A stretch of DNA of 64,000 nucleotides, taken from positions 298,861-362,860 of the forward strand of contig RQTK01000133.1 in assembly GCA_003991915.1 (NCBI GenBank), in the 5' to 3' direction. Of the stretch, positions 35,801-48,221 are shown piece by piece. Origin of the DNA: Elysia chlorotica. Lineage: Eukaryota > Mollusca > Gastropoda > Plakobranchidae. Made by a program: the position numbers and the translations under genes. Each line of letters begins with the position of its first letter. The stretch's first letter is position 1. The notes beneath the pieces were generated by a model. That model was not told the DNA's origin and ran no database searches. It saw only the letters and a list, made by a program, of their open reading frames with translations.

Positions 35801-38800
35801 GATGGTCAGTGATAAAAAAAAACAACTTTTCTATAACTTTTTTTTTATATGATTCTGTGCATTAGTTACCAATAAATCCATTGCTGTTCAAGGAATGCAT
35901 GATTAAATATCACTAGCTGTTATCTCATCCAAATCAGTAAATGTTGCTGTCCTTGCAAAAATGTACCATTTCAAATTAAGCTTAAAATTTTTGGCACTAT
36001 TTTCTACCCTAAACTCAGTATTGAAATATTTGTTTATAAAATAAGATAAGATATTACTTTATAAGTCCATATAGGACATTTGACTTCTGTAGAATATGTA
36101 CAGTGTGTTCACAGATTACACGAATTTGCAAATAGTTTTCACACACAAACACACCAACACATAGTAAATAGATATTTGAGAGAATTTAACAGAAAGTTTG
36201 GATCACATACGAAGAGAGTTGCGTCTGATGAACAAAAGAATAGGTAGGATAACCAAGAGCTAGGTGTTGTTATCCTATTTAATTTTGCTTCTGTAGAATA
36301 TGTACAGTATTTTCACAGATTACACGCATTTGAAAAAAGTTCTCACACACACACACATCAACATATAGTAAATAGATATTTGTTATGTTTCTGGCCTTTT
36401 TCACAATCCTATCCAAGTGATTTTTTTCACTTGGTGTAAGTGGCTTTGTAAAACATTTTAATCAGGTGATAATCAACTTTCAAAGACTTAAGTTTTATCT
36501 TTAAAAAAAAAGAAAAAAGAAGAGTCAAGACTGCAACCATACTCATTTCTTTTTAAAGTTCGATCAATACAAAAATGCATTTTATGTTTCACCAAAAGTC
36601 TGAATTTTTAGTATGACGAAAAGCTGTGGCATCTTAACTTATTAATTTGAATATCATGGAAATTTATAATGAAGCACCATAGTCTTTTGTTTTCACATTG
36701 CTCGAATTTCTAAAGCAATTTAAGTGTTAAATGAGTTTTCAGTTTTTACCCTGAATTTAGCAGTAATATAATCCGAAGGCCTTTCAAAGTTTTCCTTGTG
36801 AATTCCAATGATGGATCCACTTTTTTGATTCCACAGACAGAATGGAATCCGGCATCTCGACCGATAAAGTCTCAAAGCTTGAGCCTCTTAGTCAAGTAGG
36901 TTTACTAGATGAGCTGAGGGTTTTCCTTTTCCTTTCACATGATTTATGAATTAATATGTAATTTCAAACAAAACAATCTCTATAATTAAATCTTAAGATT
37001 CATTTTACTAGTTGGGAATCAACAAAAGTCCTTGAGGAATGTTATCAAGAAGAGATGCACCAAATCTGTAAAAAAACGTAGCTTTGTAAATTTTTGTTTT
37101 GTTTTCTCTTTTTATTCTTTTTCTCCCTGCCTTGACATACCTCCTTTGTAGCCAGTCACTGATTTCATTCACCCATCCTCTTGCTTGTTTCCCCTTTCGT
37201 CTCTGTGTTCCTAAAATGTGTTATGTATGCATGAAAAAATTTAAAATCTTATGATTTTCAATTGTGTTGCTTATTTTGTTCTTGAAATACTGATAGCTAT
37301 GCACTGCAGCTTTATCTATTGTCTGCTATCCCTCTCAGAGTCTGAACACAAGCGGCTACCACAGATCTCCACACAGTAACAAATTGTCGTACACGACCAG
37401 GATAGATTCTGCACTCGATGTAGATCAGCTCAGGTCAGGTTCAGTTTTTTTTCTCACACAAATTTTTTTATAGATGCCTCATAAATAATCTTTTTACTTT
37501 TGGTCAGTTCTCAGGTAGGAAAACACAACTTTATGTAATACTATTTTGCTATGGGTATACTGGGACGTCGGCAGTTGAATCCTGTGATTGGCAGATTTAT
37601 ATTTGTCCAATTTTGTCCCCTGTAGCCCCCGCACAAAAAATTGTCAGATACCACTCTTGGGGCCCGTTCACAATATAGCCTATGTAGTACTGATGCTGGA
37701 TGTTAAACCAACTCAACTCAACGCCATACTTAGAGGACTTGTGTTTGTAAGGGTATGTGTATTCTTGTATATGCGTAAAGAGGTATGTGTTTCTAAATAA
37801 TAATGTGTGTCTGGCAGTGTATATTTTATTTTATTATTATTATTTTTTATCTCACACATGTAAAAGAGATGTTGTGATATTGAATCAAATGTAATATTGT
37901 AAGACCAAGAAAAAATGTCCCTATGGGATAATAAAAGCTTAAATTATCTTATCTTATCTTAAAACGTCAAAAGCGTCATATTTCTGTTACTTTTGTTTAA
38001 GGGACAATACTGATGGAAAGAAAAGAGATGTTGGTTGATAATGAAAAATAAAACCATCTTCTTCATTATATTTTTATTTTTATTATCATTTTGAAGGTCA
38101 ACCATCAATTTGCTAAACACTAAGCTGGACAGTTTAGAGACCAGAATCGATGCTTCGTCGCGACCCCAGCCCCCCTCGTATTCACATCTCCTGCCACCAT
38201 CAAGCTCATCCTGTAAGATTTCATAGCAAAAACAAAGTCTGCTCTGTCAAATTGGGGAATAAAACCTTCCTGTGTGTATTCCTATATGCTGATCACTTAT
38301 TTTCAGTTTTGATGGATTTAGTTTGCAAGAACTTAAGCAAGTCGGAAAAAATTCCAACTTTATCTAGAGTCAACCAGTGAAGATAACATAACAGCTGCCT
38401 CCCATCCAGAATACTTGAGTATTTTGAGAAAATATTCAAGTCAGTTACTCAATATCCTTACCTTATTATAATTGAACTATAACACTTGCCTTGCTCTGGT
38501 CTGATTTTTGGTCAAGGACAGGTTATGTGGGTACAGTGGAACATTAGTGTTCACATACATGTAGTTATGAAAACATGTTTGGAGGCAAACTAGAAGTAAA
38601 GTGAAGCAAAATCAAGTGCAAAGGGAAAGCCTTTTAACTTCCTTGAGCTTTTAGTTGGTTTGTAAAGTGCTGCATTCCATACTGGTCGCATAGTGGGAAA
38701 CTGTTTAATTTTCACTAAATGTTTCTCTAAGTCTAAGTAACTCAAATGTCATAGCTGAGTTTTCTTAATTATATGAACAGCTCTTAGCCAGGTCTATGGC

Positions 38801-39836
38801 ATTCGTAAGTTATGACTTAGCAGATATGGCAATTAAGTCAACCCTGCAGAGTTCAAGCAAAATGTGCTGTATTTCTAAGTGCACCGAAATTCAGTTTAGC
38901 TAGTTATGTGACAAAGCCGTCTCAAAAGTACTATCCAGAAATCATACAATTTTCATAACCCTTTGTGATTGTTTGATACTAATTATCTGCCTTTCTCTTT
39001 GGAATCCCTTGGTTGACACCAATAAGACCTGCCGACAACTTCCTACCCAAGACTGAGCCTGTCGAAGCAGTACGATGTGGACGGATGGATGACGTGAGTA
39101 GCATCTCAGACCTGTCCAACCTCAGCAACCTCTCCAACGATGACGCCGATGAAGATGACAATGATGAACTAGATGATGAGATAGAGGCCATTATCAAAAG
39201 ATCATCAGCTCGTCGTAACAATAGAGGAAAGTCGGACTCTAGTCCAGCCATCAAGTCTTCCATCTATAAAGCAGAAAGCAGGAGAAAAGGTCAGTGTCTT
39301 TATTGGGCTGTCATAGCTGCCAACCAGTACATATAATATGTTTAGTACGTATTTGATCCCACACTAGTAACTTCATCCTTTTCTGGACATTAAAAACGTG
39401 AATGGGCCCAGTAAATGGCTGGGCTAACAGGGAATAATATGTATTTGACGGTGTCCAGAAAAAAAATGGGTGTTTCGTCGATCGCTCAGTACTTGCTGTC
39501 ATTTTTTACAATAACGCCTGGTTAGCCCAGCTGTTTACTGTTCATTGATAAACCTCTTCCATTACAAATGATATTAAGCCCTTTGCAATATATAGATAAA
39601 TAAGTATGTCTCTTTTTTATGAGGGGCTATTTATGTGTTTGATAGATTAATTCAATTTATGGAAATATTAACCTAGTAAGGACTGCTATATCATGTTTCT
39701 GTTAAGTTACTGTTTTTAACTCTTGATGATTGCTGGGTTGTTTTTTTCAGGCAAAGTCGAGTTTGATTTGAGTGACCTTGACCTCAGTGATGTAGAGGAA
39801 GCGGCTGATTTAGATTCTGACAGTTTGGATCTGTGA
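32801..39836 (+). CDS. Coiled-coil protein with acidic C-terminus, family not recognised
   Basis: Exons: 32801-32866, 33341-33574, 34181-34262, 34597-34796 or 34798, 35577-35644, 36837-36897, 37339-37433, 38097-38212, 39027-39289 and 39751-39836 (stop TGA), about 340-350 residues. The N-terminus (MDWQNKFYSIVRETEENLAKAK) is helical. A Gly/Pro/Ser linker follows, then coiled coil (IDQLQKLVQSLDRERDFY), then LTESLDHIRRELRLMNKRI if the strong donor at 34799 is used. A second short coil is LLNTKLDSLETRI. The tail is Asp/Ser-rich and ends VEFDLSDLDLSDVEE...DSDSLDL. I cannot name the family. Two junctions are unsettled: exon 5 to 6, and exon 8 to 9, where an extra exon of length 1 modulo 3 is needed (38307-38340 would fit). 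The overall shape suggests a scaffold or cytoskeletal/centrosomal protein; this is inference only. Confidence 0.8.
36084..36381. repeat. Partial copy of exon 5 flanked by ~94-bp direct repeats
   Basis: Positions 36179-36282 repeat 35580-35683 with only a few differences. The copy covers nearly all of the coiled-coil exon, its donor (ATAG then GTAGGA) and the start of the intron. It is bracketed by two copies of an unrelated ~94-bp sequence, at 36084-36177 and 36288-36381, each starting CTTCTGTAGAATATGTACAGT and ending ATAGATATTT. The original acceptor was not copied. A weak TTTGAG acceptor before 36181 would keep phase. Confidence 0.9.
37560..37725 (+). mobile_element. tRNA-derived SINE, 3' part
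   Basis: It lacks a clear head. It contains TTTGTCCAATTTTGTCCCC, then the tail CTCTTGGGGCCCGTTCACAATATAGCC, then TATGTAGTACTGATGCTGGATGTTAA. It lies in the intron between exons 7 and 8 of the coiled-coil gene. The 70-codon open frame across it is incidental. Confidence 0.65.
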
Positions 39837-41660
39837 ACTATGAACAAGGATGATACAGAAATTTTGTCAGCAGTCACTTTTTGTTTAAAATATCTGCCCC
39901 TTTCCAATCTTAAGTCTGTCCCTTCACTGCAAAGTGTTTAATCATGTGTGCTAAGAGACTAGGATATAAAATTAAATTACTGCAATTTTAGTGGTCTGTA
40001 CTTTTCACCCCTTCAACAGTTACACTACAGTAAATTACATGATAGCATGATTTAACCTCGAAATTTAAAAAAAAGGCTTTTTTTTTCAACTCAAAAGAAA
40101 ATTCTTTAAGCAACTACCTTGGTTATCTATAAGTACTATCTTTTGTATCAGTACAAAACCACGAATGGAATCTACAAGTACTATCCTTTGTATCAGTACA
40201 AAACCATGAATGGAATCTACAAGTACATTAATATTAACTATTTGTCTCTCCGTGTCCATACAAATCAGTCAATGCATTGATCAATAGCACTGGTTTTACT
40301 TTTATTGCCAAAGGCAATTTGATAATTATTTTATTATTTTTTGTTCATGATGAAAAAAGCAGATGATGTCAATCTAAAGTGCAGGCAGAAAAAAAGTTGT
40401 ACGATCCTGACAATTGCTTGAGAGTTGCTTGATACTTTTTTATAATAACATTTGAATTAAATAAGCAATTTGTGCCATACGATTAGAACTGTTGATAACA
40501 ACGAACATTAAATGAGCCCAAGGTCTGCCTCATGGAAACACCAGTGATACTGATTATTCCAACTCAAATATCGATTGTTATAAAAGAATGATATCTGAAA
40601 TCATTTTGCACATGATTTGATATGGTAGTCTTCAATTATTTACACCCTTGTTCACTTGCCAACAATACACCTTTTAACCTTTATTGCAATCTGCATTGTG
40701 TCGAACTAGGCAGTGCCTTCATGAGTGTATTATCAAAAAACATTACATTATTTTTCAGCGGTGCAGTGGTGTTACAATCAAATTTTAACTACCCGGTAAA
40801 TGCAACTGAATTGTTGGCCTAGCGTGCTATTGTAGTTTCATATTTTCAACCAGCCATACTGATTAAGCTTTGTAGTGAGGGTGAGAATTGATGTCTTCTT
40901 TGTGTGTCGTTCCATTTAGGTCTACATGTATGATGTGCCTAACCCTATACTTGTGAAATATATTATAACTTTGCTGTGCAATTTTTCATGCTTTGGATTA
41001 TTTTAGAAATTATGATTTTGAAGGACATGACTGTCAGTCCTATTATTGTTACACTTTAGCAACATATTTAAAAAAAATACATGTAAAGACTGTATTTCCT
41101 CTGTACATGCTAATCCAACCTTTCTTCATTTTATTCAGACCCAAAGAAGTAATGTATACTTGGGTGACTTCAAATTAGAAGTGATTTCAATAACTGTATA
41201 AAAAAAGACTAATATTCTTCTTGAAAACATATGACTAGGATAAAAGCTTCACCCTCTTTGCAAGATTTGTGATTTATGATTAAGAATATTAAAAGAATAT
41301 TTTTAGAACATAAAAGTAATTTGAATTGAATTGGATATGTAATGAAAACCTTACCTTATGCAAGGCATTGCTGCATAGCCCCATTAGCAGAAGAGCAGAA
41401 AAATAATTTTCCAAAGAAACTCTTATTTATTCACTTATGACCCGGAGGACCTGTTTAACAAGGTTCTACTACTGGCACATATTTTTATCAACTGTGTGCA
41501 AATGTCATTAGTAACTTAAATGTTGTTTTAAGTAATGTTCACTTGTACTGTTAATTTTAGAAAAGCCATTTATTTCGTTCACTGTGCTAATTTCTATACT
41601 TTATGATATGCTGGAGTACTTAATGCAATATTTTTGTAAAAATAAAAAAAACCCCAGATG
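39837..41660 (+). other. 3' UTR of the coiled-coil gene
   Basis: A/T-rich, with no sustained open frame. A good AATAAA at 41641-41646 lies in an A-rich stretch and is the likely end. It contains a 45-bp tandem duplication at 40131-40220. Confidence 0.6.
40131..40220. repeat. 45-bp tandem duplication
   Basis: 40131-40175 and 40176-40220 both read AAGTACTATC, then TTTGTATCAGTACAAAACCA, then GAATGGAATCTAC. Only two positions differ. It lies in a probable 3' UTR. Confidence 0.9.
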
Positions 41661-41935
41661 TAACCATTTTATGACATTCTTCTTTCCGTAAAAATTAGAC
41701 CCACTTCAATACCGTTTCACATAGTTTTATGAGGAAAAAAATTGGGCTAAAAATTAATCTACGAAGGTATCATGATATCCAATGAAAATCAAGGAACTAG
41801 CTACACTCCCTTTTGATCGAGTTAATTTAGGACTCGATCCCACAATGACACTAGATTTAGATGACCCATTTGCATACAAAATATATTGGCCATATTCCAT
41901 ATCAGCTCCCAGTATTATGCAGGTTTATTATGACA

Positions 41936-44900
41936 TTTATTTTGAACAGAAAATATAACAAGGGATGACTTTGTACACCAATGTTAAAGCCTAAAGCTTT
42001 ACCAACGCTAATCCCGCATTATGGTGATAACAAAAATATCCCATAAGTTTTTTTTAATATAAATTAAAACGCCTTCCCTGTATCCATCTTTACTGCACAT
42101 GTAAGAGGGGAAATCAAGGAGATCACATTAAACGTACAGAAAAGGGTTCAAAACATGAGGTATGATATTACAGCACTAGTATAGTTTCTTTGCAGAGTTC
42201 CATTTTTTTATAAAATGAAGCAAGATTACCATTCCATCCAATCAGTCCACAGTTAGATACTGTTTTGTTTACAAATCGATGTAAAATCAAATAAAAAGGT
42301 TAATATTTGTAAAAAATATGACAAATAAAAAGGTTAATATTTGAAAAAAATATGCAACACAAACAAGGAAATATTTTATTTGTGTTTCACTGAGTTTAAT
42401 GATTTAACTTGCAATGACAATAAGGCATACTATTTACAATGACTTAGTATTAGAAGTTTGAACATGGAGATTCCATTTTTGCTACTGTTAGCAAACAATG
42501 GTAAAACTTGGGGTATCGCATCATTCATAATCACATAGAGCAAACTTCATTTTACAACAAATTCAACACAATTTAACTTTTGGTAAACATCAGGAGAGAA
42601 AAATCCCTTAATATGATAACCATTTTTAAACATAATAAATTTAAATGTCTTAATCCAATCCATGCCAGTCATAAGTTTCTACTGCAGTGAATTAAATGGA
42701 TTTCTCAGAGCTTTTTTGTGGCAACATTGTTTTATACATAATTTAGAATTTATTTTAGCTTTTAGTTGATACATGCTGGATAAATCAACATGCATGTTGA
42801 CTCATATATACAAGGGCCTAGTAAAATTAATTTAATTAGAAACATTGATTAACATAAAATTTAATCCACGTCTTATATCTTTCTCATAAACAAAAATATT
42901 TTGCTGACAGCAAAATAATTTCTCCCACTATAAGGTACTGGATAATTTAATTTTACAAATGTTTCACTGTACATCTATTTCAAACTTGTTTTAGTTGTTA
43001 CTCCCCCAGAACTTCCTTCAATTAATGGGAGTCTGCCTAGAGCTAATATAACTTAAGTACTCTGAAATTGATCCCAAGAAATAATTTCAGTTGAATACTT
43101 TCAAATGTTGGATGCAGGAATGAAAATCATCACTAAAGTCAATGCATCAGATATCAAGCATGACAGAAACACCCATACCAAAGGAGTCCAGAAAAAGCAC
43201 TTGGAAAGTTACCATAAATGGTCGTTACATACATGAACTTAAGAGCAATGGTTTAAAAATGTTAAAGGGTAAGTGAAAGTTTGCAGTTTTTATTGATGTA
43301 ACAACTCACAAATGTAAGATAACATTCTTTACAAGAAATATTAAAACTGAGTAAGCTTTCAAGTTTCATGCATAAGTGAAGGGAAACAATACAATTTTAA
43401 ATACTGAACTAAAAAATGAAATGCCGTGGGTGGCAAGCCTGAAGAGAACACATGCAGGATAGAGCATGGATGCCCACAACATTTCAATGCTGGCAAATAC
43501 ATACTGCACTAAATCAAAAGCACGAAAAAGTAATAGGTGTCCTCTCCTAATTCCTATGTGTCCTAATACATCGCAGATTGCTCATAATCTTATGAAGAGA
43601 TAATACAATGAAATCCAGATCAATGCACAATAAAAACACCCAGTAGTGAACTGCATCACTATCAGGATTGCAAGTAGTTGTATGACATTATAACATCAAG
43701 ATTTAAAACATACAACTGTAAGTCGTGAATCTGGAGATTTAAAAACTCACTTATCAGTACACATATACAGTAGCACATGAATACAACGAACTCGGATTCA
43801 AAGAACACCATACATCCAACAAACAGATATAAATCTGCAATTTTTATTCTTGTTCGTCTTTAGTAAACTATCTAGGATTCAACGAACAAATCTCATAAAC
43901 TCCCTCAGATCCAAAGAACTAGAAGTGCCCAAAAGCTTACAAAGTTGCCTTCCAGGCTCTCTAAATCTAGTTTAAAAATAGACAACCAAAGATATGTCGC
44001 TAAAAAATAACTTCTCCAATAAGCCAGGACCGATATCATGTAGTATAGTGTGCAGTTAAAGGGGTGGGTCACAAAGAAGAAAAAATTATAAGCAGAGAGG
44101 ACAGGGGGAGACAAGTGGCAGCTGACGGACAACCATCAAGCAAGAGCGCCAAAGTGGCCAGTTTAAAACACAAGATGTATGGTTAGGAAATAAGAGGCAA
44201 AGGGAAAGTTGACGGTTGATGGGGTGTGGTTGGCTCAACACCATCTAGATACAAAAATGTAATGGAGGTCTATCAAGCAAAATCGGAGTTCAAAGAGTTA
44301 AACTTAAAGCCGCCAGTTAAAAACGTCAGATCTGAGTGTGTTTGGTTGTGGTTGGGAAAGAAGAGGCAAAGGAAAAGTTGTGGGTAGGGCACTGGCAGTA
44401 GTGAGCCACTTATGGCTTCAATGAACCGAATTAACGAGGTAGTTTGTTGAATCCGAGTTGCGCAGTACAAGTACAGGCAATGTTACATCGTTGACAGTGG
44501 AAACTACCTAACCTTTATATGCCAAATCAAAAGCTGTAATTTTAGATGATTTGAGTTCACTCTCTCTTTCTTTGACTCTCATATTAATTGAGATAAAAAA
44601 AAAAGGGACAGTATGGAAAACAATTTATAATATAAGCGACAGTCGATTCAAGTAGTGTCAATTGTATCACAGTGGTAAGTAGCAATAATACATGTAATTA
44701 CATGTGTATTTCTGATTGGTACATTTTTTAAAGGATGAAGAGTACCTGTCTTTCCTAAGTTATGTGATGTGCCAAAATATAAATAACAAAAAAAAAACAC
44801 AATTAAAAACATAAGTTTATGTTAGTCTTGCAATCCAAGTTAAAGATTTATTTATGATACAAAGTGACATAATGAAAACTATGTATGCATATATACAACA

Positions 44901-45824
44901 ATATAAGAAACAACCGTATATTAAACAGCATTTTTATACCTTGTTTCAAAATGAAAGATCAAAATGAACATTATTTTAGTTATTTTTGTTGAATTAAATT
45001 TTGTAAGGAAGTAAACATGATAGCAACAACAAAATATGTCAATGTTTGTTGTTTTTTTAACAAATATCCTAGCAGTAAATCTAAAAGCCTGGATTACAAT
45101 AAAAAAAAAAGTGTTTAAATAAGAGTAGAAATTTTATGCACAACACATGCAACTCACCTAAAATAAACTGTAAGTTGTATTTTTACTCTACAGAACGACC
45201 CTTGCAGCTGTAGGTCTGTATTCCCGTTTTTAAATGAGTATTTTCAACCAAAAAATTTTTTTTTTACAATTTTAGTATTGAATTAAACAATATACTGTTT
45301 TAGTTATTATAAACAAACAAAAAAGCATCCTTCTGAGATAATCTTTAAAAAAAAAAAAAATCCTTATGAGTTAAAATATTTTTATACAATTTAAACTGAG
45401 GTACACTCACAAAAAAAAAAGTGGAGCTATGTTACTGTCTCATCACAACAACAAAAAAGACCGAAGGTGAGCATGGTAATTTAACTCTATGTAAAAAAAA
45501 TTATTTTTAAATAACATCATTATTTGTCTTTGTTCACTAAATATGAAAATCTTAAAATTTATTAATATATGAAAGTATAACAATTGCTCGCTATTTTGAA
45601 TTTGAAATAAAAACATTTGTTGTTACCATCTTATATTGAAAATTGTATCTTTGCACAGTAGTTTTAAGATGATTTGCAATAGAGCTAAATCCTTATAGTT
45701 TTCAGAATTTTTGAAAATGAAAACTGTTACATTAGCATTACACTGAATCAAAATCAAACCTTTCCCCATGGACTTGCAATAGAAAAGAAAAAAATCAAAT
45801 ATGAGATGGTAAAAATACAAACTA
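41936..45824 (-). other. Gene-poor segment; possible long 3' UTR of the minus-strand small-ORF gene
   Basis: About 3.9 kb of A/T-rich sequence without a convincing exon on either strand. Minus-strand polyadenylation signals (TTTATT on plus) occur at 41936-41941, near 42373 and at 44847-44852, so the transcript could stop at any of these. The longest UTR would leave only about 275 bases between it and the end of the plus-strand coiled-coil transcript. Confidence 0.4.
42285..42353. repeat. Short A/T-rich tandem duplication
   Basis: CAAATAAAAAGGTTAATATTTG followed by an AAAAAATATG phrase occurs twice in succession, with a period of about 34-35 bases. Confidence 0.8.
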
Positions 45825-46094
45825 TCAAAAAGAAGTTGGAGCAAAAGCGTTCACGTCTTTAGAGGAAATATTTGCCCTCTCTCCCTCCGTGAACTTGGAC
45901 AGCCATGATCCAAGCATGCTGGAGGTACCAGAGAAAAAGCCAAATGAAGATTTTGATGTTTGCTGGCCAGGGTCTGGTGCTGGTGTTAACTGGCTCATCT
46001 TGAAGCTGGATCCGTGAGGGGCATCAATTTTTCCTTTACAACTATCTTTATCTGTGCTACGAGTGCTGGGCTTCATACTTTCAGAATTTGCCAT
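45825..46094 (-). CDS. Orphan 89-residue protein, putative
   Basis: The ORF starts at a good initiation context (GTCCATGG) and reads MANSESMKPSTRSTDKDSCK onward. The first half is charged, Ser/Lys-rich and probably disordered. The second half contains SSFGFFSGTSSMLGSWLSKF, a short hydrophobic, potentially amphipathic helix, and ends NAFAPTSF. There is no signal peptide and no family I recognise. It sits in one exon whose 5' end is an acceptor (TCTTTCCAG, exon from 46233 down). A donor on the same strand at 48221 (TTTTCAG then GTAAAT) could supply a non-coding first exon. A 24-codon uORF precedes it. Coding status is plausible but unproven. Confidence 0.5.
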   Translation of the reverse strand: MANSESMKPSTRSTDKDSCKGKIDAPHGSSFKMSQLTPAPDPGQQTSKSSFGFFSGTSSMLGSWLSKFTEGERANISSKDVNAFAPTSF

Positions 46095-46122
46095 GGACTT
46101 CTAATAATCGTGAAATACTTCC

Positions 46123-46197
46123 TCACTCTTTATTTAGATTACTCTTAAAATTAGTCTCATAATTTCCTTCAGAAGCGGAAAAAAGTAATTCCTCCAT
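46123..46197 (-). other. Upstream ORF of 24 codons in the same exon
   Basis: In the exon carrying the 89-residue ORF, an earlier ATG opens MEELLFSASEGNYETNFKSN and ends at a TGA 28 bases before the main ATG, in another frame. The spacing would allow reinitiation. Alternatively this is the C-terminus of a longer frame that enters from an upstream exon, since the frame is open back to the acceptor. Confidence 0.4.
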
Positions 46198-46511
46198 TTG
46201 CTTGGAACTCTTCTTGGTTCTATGTGAAACAATCTGGAAAGATATATAAAAAGAAAATATATAACATACTAATGACACATTCTTAACTACTTTTTGGATT
46301 TCTAAGAACTAGAATAAAAGTTAGGCTTAAAAGTGTTAAGATCACAAGATCCCTACGTTTCAAACTAGCATTTTGTATACTGAGGACAAAGTAACAACAA
46401 AAAAGAATGCTTTGGTCATGTATACCCACACACACACACACAAATCAGCTATCAATGTAAAAAAACTTTAAAAAGCTTTATAGATTTTTTTTTTACTAGT
46501 CTGTTTCTTTT

Positions 46512-46741
46512 GTTGCTTAATGTCCAACGTCAGCACTATAAAGACAATATTGTGGACTGACCAAGACTGATGTCTTGAACAATTTTACATGCTGCCACAC
46601 ACGAGACAGGACGGGGAGACCTGGTCTCCTGTCTCAGCTAGTCACCGGTCTAACCAGTAGGGGACGAAATCTGACAAATACATTGAGCTTGAACCTTCCA
46701 ATACGGAAACCAACACTCTATCACTTGAGCCAGTTTGCCCC
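46512..46741 (-). mobile_element. tRNA-derived SINE copy
   Basis: On the minus strand it reads GGGGCAAACTGGCTCAAGTG then ATAGAGTGTTGGTTTCC, a B-box-like GGTTCAAGCTC, and ATTTCGTCCCCTACTGGTTAG. Then follow GGAGACCAGGTCTCC, GTGTGGCAGCATGTAAAATTG, and a tail with AATATTGTCTTTATAGTGC ending GGACATTAAGCAAC. It matches the 20.3 kb copy end to end. Confidence 0.85.
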
Positions 46742-46935
46742 TTCACTAGCTGTAAATACAGTAACTTATAAGATTTTATAAAAGAAGGCATAATATGATG
46801 GCCAAGTGAGAATCTAATTGAGAAGTACCAACGAGAGCAGTGTATTAATTCATGATTAATTCAACACTGCAGAGAAGCTCTGTCATCTTTGATTTTCCTC
46901 AATCTGAAAATCCCTTTATTTCTTTACAAATTGTA

Positions 46936-47036
46936 TGGATAGCAATTTATCAGGTCACATGCTAGCATGGATAGCATTTTGACAGGTCACATACTACTAG
47001 CGTGGATAGCACTTTGACAGATCACATAGTAGCATG
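46936..47036. repeat. Three-copy GGATAGCA..TGACAGGTCACAT repeat
   Basis: Three successive, slightly different units, each GGATAGCA then TTTGACAG or TTTATCAG, then GTCACAT and a TAGCATGG-type spacer. The period is about 32-36 bases. Confidence 0.75.
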
Positions 47037-48221
47037 GATCCATGCAAATAAAAAATGTCAGCCCCTATAAAATCCAGGGAAATCTGAAAACAAGAGCTCT
47101 GCTTTGTTGGACTCTGAACCTAAAACTATGAATCCCCTTTGTAGAACTAAATGTTTTCCGGACATCGAACTCAGGATGTCTGAAAACTTTCCAGAGGATC
47201 CGGACCCAAAATATATTTCCGGAATTTTGGATAAGTGGCATCCCTGGCATTATATAAGCAACTTAGGAGACATAGAGCCAGATGCCAGCGATGGAGAGGC
47301 CTTGAGTTGAACACTAAAAAGTTAAGTACACATACACACATCCATGCAAACACAACACATCAAACATTTCAAACTCAGTGAAAAGTTGGGATGGTCAGTA
47401 ACAACAGGTCTGGAACTGATGTAACGGTACCCTACCGAGCCCCTTTCCTCTTGCCGTCTTGGCCCCCTATTGTGTACTATTACTCCTCCAGTATGCTGCT
47501 TGAAGCACCTCTCACTTTCGGCTACACACTTGATTGCTGCCTTGTAACAGTTATTAAACCCATCACAGGCTTTGTCTAGCACTAAACAACGAACATCCAA
47601 TTCCAAGGTCCATAGTACCAAGCCAGCCCACTCTCACTCAAAACACATTGTTGTGAAAGCCACTCCCAACTCATCATCCCCTTTCTTTTATTAGAACCTG
47701 GTCTAGGCTTGATGGAAAGGTTCGAAACCATTCATTGGACTATTGGTTGCTATTTTAGGAATGACTAACCAAAGGCTCATACACGCAGTTTTAATTTATC
47801 ATGAGCGTCGCAATCATAATGGGCAATCCTTAGTTTCATTCATTTAAGACCTACACGCCAGCACACGGCCGTGGTAAAAAATACCACACTTCCACAGCCT
47901 CGGCTCACCACGGGGGCGCCCCATGTATTAAATATGGCACGTTCGACTCGCGTAGGACTGTGTAGCGGTGGTAAAAAAAAAAACAACGCTCAAGCTAACA
48001 AGAATTTACAACATGCCATCTATAGCTCTATTCTTCCCATGAGTCGCAGGTTACCAAACGTAGGCCTGCTTACGGCCTAGATCTTGGACTTATATTATGA
48101 TTAGGCCTATATCATGTCTAGATAGATCTAGAACTACGCCTAGATCTAGATCTACATTCTAGATCTATAGTAACAGTATTATAGTAGCAATCTAAAACCT
48201 GTAGGCCTATCTAAAATTTAC

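Larger units (their letters stand above)
46234..48221 (-). other. Presumed intron of the minus-strand gene
   Basis: Bounded by an acceptor at 46234-46235 and a donor at 48220-48221 on the minus strand. It contains the SINE at 46512-46741, a three-copy repeat at 46936-47036, and several short unrecognised frames on both strands at 47.1-48.1 kb that I do not support as genes. Confidence 0.35.

Noticed and set aside
47104-47621. Several 60-100 codon frames on both strands
   Set aside because: No recognisable domain, no splice partners, and overlapping frames on both strands of comparable length, as expected by chance.
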